A stretch of 64,000 nt of DNA from Chaetoderma sp. LZ-2023a. Lineage: Eukaryota; Mollusca; Caudofoveata; Chaetodermatida; Chaetodermatidae. Each line of letters opens with the position of its first letter. Within the stretch, counting starts at the first letter, position 1. The stretch is taken from positions 107,841,387 through 107,905,386 of the forward strand of contig CM067370.1 of the NCBI GenBank assembly GCA_034401795.1. Reading direction: 5' to 3'. The translations under genes were made by a program, and so were the position numbers. Positions 11,791-22,949 of this stretch are shown here, piece by piece. The notes beneath the pieces were generated by a model. That model did not search any database. It saw only the letters and a list, made by a program, of their open reading frames with translations, and was not told the origin of the DNA.

Positions 11791-12429
11791 AGGTGCACGG
11801 TATATGTATTTTAGCCTGGTTCCCAGTCTCATTTTCTGTTAATTTTTCCTCGTGCTGGTGCTTCACACTCTGCCGCGTGTCAACTGTGTGTGCAGGTATA
11901 CCACATAGCCCTACCTGAATTTAACGAAAGCACACCTGAATATAGTTTTGTAAGCATTATGAATAGTATTCTTTATAGGCGCCGATTTAGAGTGATTAAC
12001 TTGATACTGCTAATTCACTATTGATCCTTTTGAAAATATTATATTTGAAAGTCACTTTTTCCGGTGGAAGCAACAAGTTTCGGTCAGAATGATTTAAAAA
12101 TACATTGCTGGTTTCCAAGGTCGCAATATGATGCCTACTGAATATTTTGACATTCGTGTGACTCAATGTAGACCCTGTCTATGGAAACAACGCCTTTCCG
12201 TCAAATTGTTTTAAAACTAGAGAGTATTTTACCTGTAGGATGCAGTGGTTAATCAGCTTAGCGCGAATATAACTGAGCTTATATGACCGGCTATAGCGGG
12301 TATCATTTATTCGCTCAGCATACACCGGAGCGCATGGGTCCAACTTAGTCACTAATTGGTTCCTGCCAGAATGCCATAAATGGTGTTTAGCTGCTTTTTA
12401 TGCGCCTGCGTATTATGTGATGGCACTCG
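11791..12429. other. Non-coding
   Basis: No gene. 12120-12225 carries a diverged copy of the recurring 'tgaatattttga ... ttccgtcaaattgtttt' palindromic core. Confidence 0.5.
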
Positions 12430-13110
12430 CCGTCTGTCCGTCCATTCGTCTGATCTCGTGTCTGGAGCAGATGTCGAAGAGTTTTGAACCTACACTCACA
12501 ATTTCTTTTTCAGCACATATGTTAGGGGTAGACGAAGTGCAATGATTTCGTTTGGGCAAAATCTGCCTTATATTTGCCCGCGTTATCTCCCATGAAAAGC
12601 TGTCTGTCCGTCCATTCATCTGATTTCTTGTCCAAGCCATATCGCGAAGAGTTTTGAACCTACACTCCCAATTATTTTTCAGCCGATGTGTTATGGATGG
12701 ACGAAGTGTCATGATTTCATTTCGGCAAAATCCGCCCATATTCGCCAGCATTATTGCCATTGAAAACCTAAAATTTTGTCAAAATTTTCTTGTCCATAGT
12801 AGATTTCGAAGAGTTTTGAGCCTACACTCACAATTTTATTTCAGGAGGTATTAGGGATAGCCGAAGTGTCATGATTTTGTTTCAGCAAAATCCGCCCATA
12901 TTTTCCAGAGTTATCTCCCTTGAAAAGCTCAAATTTCTCAAATTTTTTGTGTCCGCTACAGATCTCGAAGCCTTTTGAACCTACACTCGCAATTTTTTGT
13001 TCATCAGATGTTTTAGGGATAGACAACGTGTCATAATATCGTTTCGGCAAAGTGCGACCATATTCGCCAGAGTTATATCCCTTGAAATATTAAAGTTCAT
13101 CAAAATTGTC
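12430..13110. repeat. Diverged tandem repeat, about 160-170-bp unit, 4 copies
   Basis: 'gttttgaacctacactc' recurs near 12481, 12650, 12812 and 12972, each time followed by 'gaagtgtcatgattt.gtttcggcaaaatccgcccatatt.gccag.gttat.tcc'. The first two units also carry 'ctgtccgtccattc'. ORFs on the minus strand here (for example 12413-12760) are repeat artefacts. Confidence 0.85.
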
Positions 13111-13574
13111 TTGTTGTAATTGTAATGATCAATGCAGCTGCGAAGACTCAAGATTTTTAGTAATGTCTTTGCCATGAATTCCAAATGTGCACCTAATAGA
13201 AGTCACCCCAACCCCTTCTTCCTCAGAGAATTGTCAAAGACAAACTATTGACATTTAGCATTCCTCAAACAAGTATACCTGCGGGCATATGTTGAGTTTC
13301 ACTAAAACTTGTTTCTAATTATTCTGATTTATTTGTGTTTTTCACTGGTCGGTATAGGTTGTTTATTATCTAAAGCTGTCATTCAAGAGCATATGTTAGT
13401 TCCCTGATCCTTTTTCTTTAAAGTCCCTTCTGGAAAACAATTTGGTTGGAGCGAGCCTCATGTAGGCTAACTTTTCAAAATCTGAGAAAAGAATATGAAG
13501 GTCACAGTTTAAAATGTCATGAGCTACCTGGAAGAAACCAATTTAAAATCAATACATTTGACCCTCTACGTAAT
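13111..13574. other. Non-coding
   Basis: Nothing recognisable. Confidence 0.5.
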
Positions 13575-14299
13575 ACAAGGGCGTAGACAACTTTAGAAAT
13601 TTAGGGGGGCTGCAAGCCAGCGGGGTCCGGGGAAAATTTTGATTTCTAGAGGCTCTCAGATAGCATCTCCTGTTTTTCTGGGGGTTAATATCGTCCCACG
13701 CTTAGCAGTTAAAATAGGCTATTTTTACTCATTTTCTCCAAAAAAACACTACATGAAAACAGTTTTTATTCTTATAAAAAATTTCTGTCCAACCCGTCCC
13801 CAAGAATGTGATTGTACTTAGTGTAAAAATGTACATACTAGTATTATAAGCTCTGTGCCATACAGTATAAAATGTCCCGACAGAAACACATTGGCTGTTT
13901 CAATTTAAAAATCACAGAGTACATGTACATATGTATATAGTCAGATAACCCGGACAGTACTAAAGATACAAAAACTTTGAGTAATGAGACCGACAAAAGG
14001 CCATACCAGGCCTCCACAGTCGGAAATGATGATGATGATGCGGATGGTGTGCATAACACTTTCGGAATTTTGATTTCCCACCCAGGGTCTGGTTGGGCAA
14101 GGTCAAAAGGTCAAATTGGGCTGTAATTATCTATTGTAGTGCAACTTCTACAACATTCAACATAGAAAACTGAAACCTTGGGGTTCATTAGACCAATGAT
14201 CAGTGGGTGTCACTGTTTATGACACTTTTGGTCTAAAAGACAAAATTTAAATACACTATCGCTGCATCACATACATACATTGTTGTAATTGTAGTAGTG

Positions 14300-14364
<65 letters not shown>
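14300..14364. repeat. (TAG)n microsatellite
   Basis: About 20 TAG units in the 5' leader of the hAT element. Confidence 0.95.
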
Positions 14365-14468
14365 CTAGTTGTAGTAGTATAGTAGTAATGACGGCGGCGG
14401 TGGCAATGAGTTGAGTCATATCATACATGTGTGATAACAAAAATATTATAATTTGTTTCAGGTGGAAA

Positions 14469-16770
14469 ATGTCGATTTTGCGATGGGTCACACGCGGACC
14501 GGATGCCCAACAGGAATCCAATTCAGCTCCTCTACGTGATCAAGAATCCACTAAGGATGATTCCATTGCATGTACAAGCACATCAGAGCGAGATGCTTCA
14601 AGTGCGTATGTATCTGTAATCCAAGCCTGCGAAGTAATTCCTGAGACACCTTCACAGCCACATTTAGCGAAATTCCCAAAAAGACTTTGGTAAACAACAG
14701 AGGGCGTTTTGTGCTGGATGGTATGGCAAATACCCTTGGATTCATTATATTGAAGCAAGTGACTCGGTATTTTGTTTTTATTGCTGTGTTGCTGAGAAAC
14801 AAAAACTTCCATTTTTGACTAAGTATAAAGATGATCTGTTTACAAGGATAGGATTCACCAATTGGAAGAAGGCATTCGAAAAGTTGGACAAACATGAGCA
14901 GTCGGCTTATCACAAGGAAGCTGTATCTATGGTGATGCTTCCAAGAAAAGCAGGTGATGTAGGAGAACTTCTCAGTTCAGTACACGCACATGAAAAAGAG
15001 GAAAATAAGAAAATCTTTCGTAACATCATAGGCAGTATACGATTCCTAGGACGACAAGGTCTTGCGTTGCGTGGCAAGTATAAGGAAGAGGATGATGTGT
15101 GTGGAGAATTAGACAGTAACTTTATGCATCTACTTGCTGGACAGGATGATAACATGAAAAGATGGATGCAGAAAAGGCAGGACAAATTCACTTCTGGTAG
15201 CATTCAAAATGAAATCTTAGAAATTATGTCATTGCGAATTCTTAGAGATATTACAAACATGTTGCCAGGTGTGTGGTTTTCCATTATGGTAGACGAAACA
15301 ACAGACTTCAAATAATGAGCAACTTGTTATGTGCATTCGACATGTGTCTGATGACCTTCAGGCCCATGAGGAATTTATTGGGTTATATGAATTGTCTCGT
15401 ACAACATCACAGCAACTAGTGAGTGTAATCGAAGATATACTTTTACGTATGAATCTGAGATTAGACAACTGCCGTGGACAATGTTATAACGGTGCAGCCA
15501 GCATGGCTGGGTGTAGATCAGGTGTAGCGAAGGTTATTATGGATAAAGAACCCAAAGCATTTTATACACACTGTTATGGACATGCTCTAAATTTGGCATG
15601 CCAGGATGCTATCAAGAACAATGTAATACTGCGCGACATTGGATACGGTTTATGAGATGACCAAGCTGATTAAGAAATCACCACAGAGAGAGGTTATTTT
15701 TAAGAAATACAAAAACGAAATGTCACCTTCATCGCCCGGTGTTCGTATGTTATGCCGTACACATTGGACCATTCGTGCCGAGGCACTAGAAAGCATTTGC
15801 AAAAACTTTGAGTCACTCAGAAAGACATGGATAGAAGCAAAAGAGGTAACAAAGGATTCAGAAATGAGAGCACGCATTAACGGTGTTGCAGCACAGATGG
15901 AAAGTTTCAATTTCCTCTTTGGTATTATGTTAGGCAATAAAGTCCTGAGCATTGCAGATAATCTCTCGAGAACTCTTCAAAAGTCTGACATGTCTGCAAA
16001 TGAAGGTCAGCATGTAGCCCAAATGACTGTCTCAACGTTACGCTCCTTGAGGACAGATGAACAGTTTACGATGTTTTGGGACAAAGTTTCTGAGCAACAG
16101 AACGTACTAGCTATTGATGAGCCACGACTTCCAAGAAGGAGAAAAGCTCCAAAAAGGCTGGAAGGTGGGTCTGCAGAACCATACTTCCCAGAGACACTAC
16201 AGGAGTTGTACAGAAGCACATACTATTCAGTGATTGACTACGTCACAACAGCCATAGAAAGCCGATTTTCCCAAACCGGATTCGCAACACTGCGTTCGCT
16301 TGAATCACTTCTTGCAACTCATTCAGATAATGAAGAATGTGCAACGTTATTGGAACATGTGTGTGAAACTTATAAAGGGAATATCTGTGCACAGCAGTTA
16401 AAAGCTCAGCTCTCTTTGCTGCATCAAAATCTCCAAAGAACTGAACTGAATATAGGTGGACAACACTGGAAATCTGTTGTCGATTTTATTCTGTCACTGA
16501 GTAAAAATGATAGAGAACTCTACAGCGAAGTTATCAAAGTGATTAAGCTAATACTGATAATGCCTGCAACAAATGCTGTCAGCGAACGAAGTTTCAGCGC
16601 ACTACGACGCGTCAAAACATGGTTGCGTAATAGCATGCTTCAGAAACGGCTGAACTGGTGTATGGCCCTCCATGTACACAAAGACAGGACAGACCCTTAG
16701 TGTCAGTGAAATTGCTAATGAGTTTGTAGGCAGAAATGAAAGTCGCAAAACATTGTTGGGAGATCTCTAA
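14469..16770 (+). pseudogene. hAT transposase (TTF-type zinc finger / ZMYM-like), frameshifted
   Basis: Reading pieces 14469-14680, about 14690-15315, 15318-15650, 15639-16700 and 16697-16770 form one protein. First comes a low-complexity N-terminus, then a TTF-type zinc finger (AFCAGWYGKYPWIHY, FCFYCC, NWKKAFEKLDKHEQS, YHKEA). Next is the RNase H-fold core (MVDETTDFK, the first catalytic Asp region; HCYGHALNLACQDA). At the end is the hAT dimerisation region (LIMPATNAVSERSFSALRRVKTWLR) and a genuine C-terminus ending LLGDL. Four frame changes (about 14683, 15312, 15645 and 16697) mostly sit in A or C runs. The length, near 750 residues, fits autonomous hAT proteins. The frame breaks mean no full protein unless they are sequencing errors in homopolymers. 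Confidence 0.85.
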
Positions 16771-17271
16771 AAAAACTTAATGAGAAATTGATTGTATTAC
16801 TATCTCTTTATCGCAATCATAATGACAATTATTCCATGTTTATTGTACAAGAAATGTTATATTAATTACTTAAAGCGATGGAGGTTTTACTTATAGTCAT
16901 CATATATCAATAATTTAAAGGTAACATTACTTTGGTTAAGATAATGCTTAGATTTCCTATGTTTATTGCCACTCGATAAGTTGTTGCTTTCTAATGCAGT
17001 AACAGCTTCTAGACGCATTGTTCTCAAAATATAAAATAATTTAAATAGTTTCTCTTAGCACAGGAAAGCAAACACCAAATACTGGTACAAGTATATATGC
17101 CAGAGTTTGTAGAATACATGCAGTTATTTACGTTGATCTCTCCAACTCAGGACGATGATCAAACCCCTGAGTGTAAAGTGGTGGATAAGCATAAAGTTAT
17201 TTATAGTAAGTCTAAGCGTTATTTTAATAAAAGTAATGTTACCGTAATTTTATTGATGCATGATGCATGGA

Positions 17272-17484
17272 TGGGGATCAAATACTTTTGAAAGCATTTA
17301 AATGCAAATGCAAATACTTCATATTTGAAAATCTTCAAATGCAAATGCAAAAACTTGAAATTGAAAATCTACAAATGCAAATACGTGCAATCTAATTTTC
17401 CAAATGCAAATGCAAATGAAAATGCTTCACATTAAATAGTTAAATGCGTTTAAATGAAAATTTATGCATTTGCATTTGACCCCA
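17272..17484. mobile_element. AAATGCAAATGC MITE, copy 2, both ends present
   Basis: Ends tggggatcaaatac and gcatttgacccca. The interior is made of aaatgcaaatgcaaa units. Nested in the 3' part of the hAT element. Confidence 0.7.
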
Positions 17485-17623
17485 AGCCTGATTTGAGAAC
17501 ATTTTTCCATGGGGTTACGATTTAGAGTAGATTATTAATATTTGAATTTGTCAAAAAAAATTGGGGGGGGGGGGGGTGAAGCACCCCCCCTTTGTCTACG
17601 TCCTTGTAATAAGAGATCATGCA

Positions 17624-19392
17624 TTAAAGGGAAATTCCAGTGAAAATCGGGAATAAGTCAACTAAAAATATACTATAATCCGAAATAGATGCCGCAAAAA
17701 AATATAAAATACACTGTTCCATTGCCGAGAAATAATAAAATGAATATGCCCAAAACGCTCGAAAACGTGACTCCTGGGGGCATCCATTTTCTCGCAACGA
17801 GAGCGAGAAACCGCGAGATTATGACGTCAACGACACACCAGCAAAATATCGCCAGCGCTTTTAGATTTACCTGTTTACTTCGCGTTATGAAGGCCGAATA
17901 TTAATTAACCCTTTAATGACCAAATTCAGTCAGTAAAATCAGAATATTTCCTTATTGAATGGCCATTTGCAGGCCAAGCGAAGACTATTTTTGAAAATTT
18001 ACCACTGGAATGGCTGGTTCGGTTACTGATACAGTTGTTTTAGTTGTAAATTCTCAAAATAGCCTTCTTTTGACCTGCGTCCTCAACTTGACAATTGCAG
18101 AGGCCAGTGCTGGCGTGAAATGGTTAAATCGCATCATGTCCGCATGTCAAGCATGGGCTTGCAGTAATAGAAACGATCATGGAAAGGGTACGGAAATTCA
18201 CATTTTCAGATACCGGATCCACAGAAGCATCCGCATGAAAAGGGGCTAACTGAAAGATGGCTTCATAACATCGGCAATGGATGGATATCTTCCACATTTA
18301 AATTTGGATGACACAAGTTTAGAACATATAGTCTGTATAATTTTAAAATAATGTGTCATGCATTTCAAAACAAAAGGCGCGGTACTTAATTTTAATATAA
18401 CAGAATCAAACTCAACAATTAACGTCGTATTTGCTTGCATCAATTGTAAAACGGGATTTGCAAACCAAAATGAAACGATGTCGCTGATTGCCCGGTCTGT
18501 AAATTATAGGCAACCGCTTAGCGGCTTACTTCGTAGGCGATAGTAGGTGACAGCTAGTAAATAATGACAAGTGTACGCTAGACATAATTAGTAGTTTAGT
18601 GCTTTCACACTATTGAAATCCAGCGTTATTAATCATTTACGACGTTTACTCCCAATTTTAAAATAACTATGCTGAGTGTTGAATATTCTGAATTAAATTT
18701 TCCTGGAATTATGTTGCAGTAGCTTCCAAACTAATTGGTTTCACACAATAGGCATATACAGGGTAAATTTTAAGCTTTCTGCTTTTCTGTCCTTGAAAGG
18801 ACCCAAATTTTTAAATGTTGACCCATATTTACTGCCTATTGAATATTTTGAAACTGGAATTTGACTGGAAGCAGAAGTTGCAATAGCAACAGCTTTCAGA
18901 GAAATTACATTCAACATTTATTCAACTAACATATTTTTCAAGAATTTGTTGTAGCTGGTTGATTGCAAACACGCTCCTGGCATAACCCTTCAATGTTTTA
19001 AAAAAATAAAAATTGCCATTAAGAAAACAATTTTTGACAATTTAGCACTACAATGACTGACGCGATCATCGGGACACTAATTGCACTTTAATTTCCTCCA
19101 AACACTGTGGCAAAGTGTCAGTTGTTTAGCCAGTACGCTAATTATCCACGAGATGCAAGATTTACCTCCCCTGGTTACGGCTATCCTCGATCGGGCAAAC
19201 AGAGTAGGCGTGTCGGTGACGTCAGCTGCTTGTCCAAAATGGCGCCTCTATCTACTGGTTACTTTAGCAATTTAAATTGAGGATATCTTTCTTATTTGTT
19301 GGCATAAAATTGTGCTCTTGGTCTCAAATTAATGCGGAAAATTATTACTTTACGTCAGATGCATAAAATCCCCCAGTGGAATATCCCTTTAA
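17624..19392. mobile_element. TTAA-flanked element with 19-bp inverted ends, Kolobok- or piggyBac-like, non-autonomous
   Basis: Left end ttaaagggaaattccagtg and right end cagtggaatatccctttaa are inverted copies. TTAA at both outer edges is the target site. The 1.77-kb interior has no transposase. It contains CRE-like tgacgtca motifs (about 17822, 19217) and a nested TTAACCCTTT element. AGGG-type ends after TTAA fit Kolobok better than piggyBac. Confidence 0.65.
17905..18127. mobile_element. Nested TTAA/CCCTTT MITE
   Basis: ttaaccctttaatgacc at the left and gtgaaatggttaa at the right, 223 bp, inside the larger TTAA element. The right terminus is mutated. Confidence 0.55.
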
Positions 19393-19854
<462 letters not shown>

Positions 19855-19998
19855 TGTAATGAAAAGCATTTGAAGTATTTGAAATACTTTTAGATAAGTA
19901 TTTGCATTTGCACTTACATTTGAACAAAGTTGAAAGTATTTGAACCAATGGGAAGTATTTTCATTTGCATTTAAATAGTTTTGAAAGTATTTGACCCC
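19855..19998. repeat. GCATTT MITE right half, copy 3
   Basis: gaagtatttgaaatactt, gcatttgcactt and the terminus gtatttgaccccaggt. The (TA)n run abuts it on the left where the rest of the element would be. Confidence 0.65.
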
Positions 19999-20059
19999 AG
20001 GTATGCCAATGACTAGACAAATGGTAAAGCTTTTCAATGGACATTGAATTCATGTTCCA

Positions 20060-20265
20060 ATGTATTTGAGCACTCTAGCTAAGGCCTCGGTTGGATTTCA
20101 GTTGATGTAGATGGTTCCTACCTGCTCTCCGGGGGTCTACTTATTTAACAGTTTGGTGGTGATGTCACAGACGAGCCATATATTTCAGTATTTTGGTTAG
20201 GGCTTCGTTTGGATCGGAGCTGATGTTGATGTTAGCTATCTGCTCCCCGATAGCATTTTTGTATG
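20060..20265. repeat. Two-copy tandem duplication, about 110 bp each
   Basis: 'cggttggatttcagttgatgt' to 'cctgctctccggg' near 20088-20142 matches 'gtttggatcggagctgatgt' to 'tctgctccccgat' near 20209-20255. Confidence 0.7.
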
Positions 20266-20581
20266 ACATTTACCAAGCTTGGAGTTTAATTCTCCACACA
20301 CACATAGTTGGCATCTGGCTGGAATTGTAATGTCGGAGCTCAGTGCTGCATAGAAGGAATCTAATCTGTCTGTAAGAGTCGGCCATCAAAGATGGTAACT
20401 GTTTGGCCATGCGCAAGTATGCCAGAAGTCACACCAGCACAGAGAGTCTTGAAATTCGTCCTACTGGGAGCCAGCAAATACAACGCCAGGAGAGGATGCC
20501 ATTGCATAAATTGGACCTGAGAAAGCTGAGTATTTCATCTGAGGACAAGACACAGTGGGCAAAAGTGAAGAAGGACTGATT

Positions 20582-20715
<134 letters not shown>

Positions 20716-22063
20716 GCAGCCGGTGGATACAGTAATCATACATACCTTCATGCATTTATGTTGTGTCACTTGATCAATGAAGTTATTTATGGCCGGTTGA
20801 ATTGAATAAATGCTGTTTTTGATGGGCCATGATTTTGGACTATGGATGTGAGATTCCTCTTAATTCGTATTAAAATTCAAATTATATTCACCCAAAGTGA
20901 GGACAATAATTATTGACATTGCATAGATTTATGCAGATTTGAGACGTGTGCCTGACTCCAATTTTCTGCAGTAGTAATTCAATGGGGAATCGGGTATGTA
21001 CGAACTATTGTTGACTACATAGCAAATGTGCATGTTCAGTAGACCAGCAAACTGACTATTGTTCGCCAGTCAAACTTGACCAAAATGCCCCAACCCCTAA
21101 CATCACAGCTTACTGTGCCGATACTGAATATATTGACATGGTATCGGCACAACATCGGCCTGGTACGGTGCGTTATCTGTGCCAGTCATAACATTAGAGC
21201 TGTATTTTCAGTATGAAGACATTTGCCTCTATTTTAGGTTGTGTTAGAGGTGTATGAATCCTCAGTGACAGCGGAGCTGGGGGGGGGGGGGGCTAAAGCG
21301 ACCCCTAAAATAATTGGTGGGGGAGCTAATAATGTCTAGGTTCCACCCCCCCCCCCTTTCAATCATCCTCGTGTACATTTTTAACCCCGAATTATCACTC
21401 AAGATGCAGGAGATGACTTCTATGAGCAGCTATTTTACCCAAATTTATAGTGGAGAACCTCCGCCACCCCCACCCCACCCACCACAAAGCGTTGTGTGTA
21501 CTGTGCATTTGTATTTCTATGGTACTCTCATTGCCCACTGACCACGTATTGCTATTGCTTATAAATCTTATATCAACAATATCTATAGGAACACATAAGC
21601 AAATCACTGATGGCGACAGTCTGTGATATCATTAACCAGGTATTAACACCGTAAGTAGACATACCTTCTGAAATGATCTTGAAAAATCTTAATTTACACA
21701 CCCTGATTTGAAATTTTGGCATAGCTAACCAGTCATTCAAGGGGAAGATTTCTAAAATATTCCTTTCATGCTCTGTAAATTGACATTTTCTAAGAGGAAA
21801 ATTCTCATTTTCCTGAACAACTTTAACCACAAATTATCACTCAACTCGACATAAGTTGTTAGACAGGATCGAGCTCGTTCCGTAACCAAAAGTTAACAGA
21901 GCGCTCTGCTAGATTAGCAGAGAAAAAATAAGTTTCTCCTATGGAATGATACGTTTTGTTAGAGAACTCTGCTATTTCGTGAAACATGTTTGGAGGTGAC
22001 TCGCGAAAAACAAAACATGTTTTTAATTTGTGATGTAATTGCACGCAAAACAACGTCGTAGGC
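20716..22063. other. Non-coding with poly-G/poly-C hairpin
   Basis: A G run (about 21280-21293) and a C run (about 21345-21357) are separated by 'ctaaagcgacccct...tggtgggggagc', able to pair. No gene is recognisable to 22063. Confidence 0.6.
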
Positions 22064-22451
22064 CTACGTGTATTTTTATAGTAAACAAAGTTACTTTTTT
22101 ATAATAACCAAAGTCATCTATTATTTATATATTTATATTTGTAATGTGCAATAGTTGGATCCTTCGAAACATGTAATTTAATGTTTGTATTGTTCATCTG
22201 TCAAGTTCCAGTCGGAATAATTTCAAAATATTCAACAGCTCTCATAAATTGTTGCCTCTGGACGTAAGCGAGATATAGGATACTCATCAGGGAAAGGGTT
22301 AATCACCTATAGGTAGACAGACCCTTTTAGAAGAACACACGAGGAGGGAGTATGGTTGTCGAAGTCTGATGGATTTATCAATCTCATTAATTTTAGGAAG
22401 ATCATCACTACCACCATGCCTCATCACACAATATGTCTCATCATACACTAT

Positions 22452-22488
<37 letters not shown>

Positions 22489-22605
22489 CACATACTGGAT
22501 TACTGTCTTTAAGCTCGATGAACGCCCCCCCCCCCCCCCAACCCAACCGCACCCCACCACCACCATACCTATATATTCGTATATCATTATAATTAACTAC
22601 TATGG
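22064..22605 (+). repeat. Interspersed repeat X, copy A
   Basis: About 540 bp, largely matching 54964-55612: 'gtgcaatagttggatccttc', 'gaaacatgtaatttaatg', 'gaacacacgaggaggg', an (AAT)n run (22453-22486) and the 3' boundary 'tataattaactacta'. Copy A is followed by the coding part of a LINE and copy B by the 3' UTR of the same LINE, so X is probably that LINE's 5' region or a repeat attached to it. It contains a poly-C run at 22527-22538. Confidence 0.75.
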
Positions 22606-22647
22606 TGAAATGCTACTGTAAAGAGAACAGAAGAGAACGTAAATACA

Positions 22648-22949
22648 ATGCCAGAAAATATCCCCAATACTACAAGCACTGTTTTACCAGACATTTCTAT
22701 AAGCCCAGAGAATATTGAAGCCAAACTAAAGAAACTAAACCCAAATAAAAGTCATGGACCTGACGGCATACCCATACGAATTTTGATTGACCTAGCAAAA
22801 GAGATCAGTGTACCCCGTAGCATCCTATTTAACAAATCTTTAGAGGAAGCCATAATACCTGAAATTTGGAAAATGACTAATGTCTGTCCGATTTATAAGA
22901 AAGGCCCAAAAAGTAATCCAAGCAACTACAGACCCATCAGTCTAACTTG
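22648..22949 (+). pseudogene. LINE reverse transcriptase, N-terminal piece
   Basis: Contains NKSHGPDGIPIRIL (RT block 1-2 of CR1/Jockey/L2-like LINEs) and KKGPKSNPSNYRPISLTC, stopping exactly where the 4.26-kb insertion begins. The open frame continues a little into the insertion, but that tail is not LINE sequence. Confidence 0.85.

Larger units (their letters stand above)
13575..17607 (+). mobile_element. hAT DNA transposon with terminal inverted repeats
   Basis: The left end reads caagggcgtagacaa and the right end ttgtctacgtccttg, inverted copies with one mismatch. Both flanks carry 'taata' or 'gtaata', a possible short target duplication; the canonical 8-bp hAT duplication is not clean. 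Subterminal G/C runs (ggggggctgc at 13602, poly-G near 17567 and cccccc at 17584) also pair. The CA-GGGCGTAG type of end is common for animal hAT elements. A transposase gene in the same orientation lies inside (14469-16770). A GCATTT MITE (17272-17484) has inserted near the right end. Confidence 0.8.

Noticed and set aside
12413..13184. Minus-strand ORFs of up to 115 aa
   Set aside because: Lie over the 160-170-bp tandem repeat and repeat with it.
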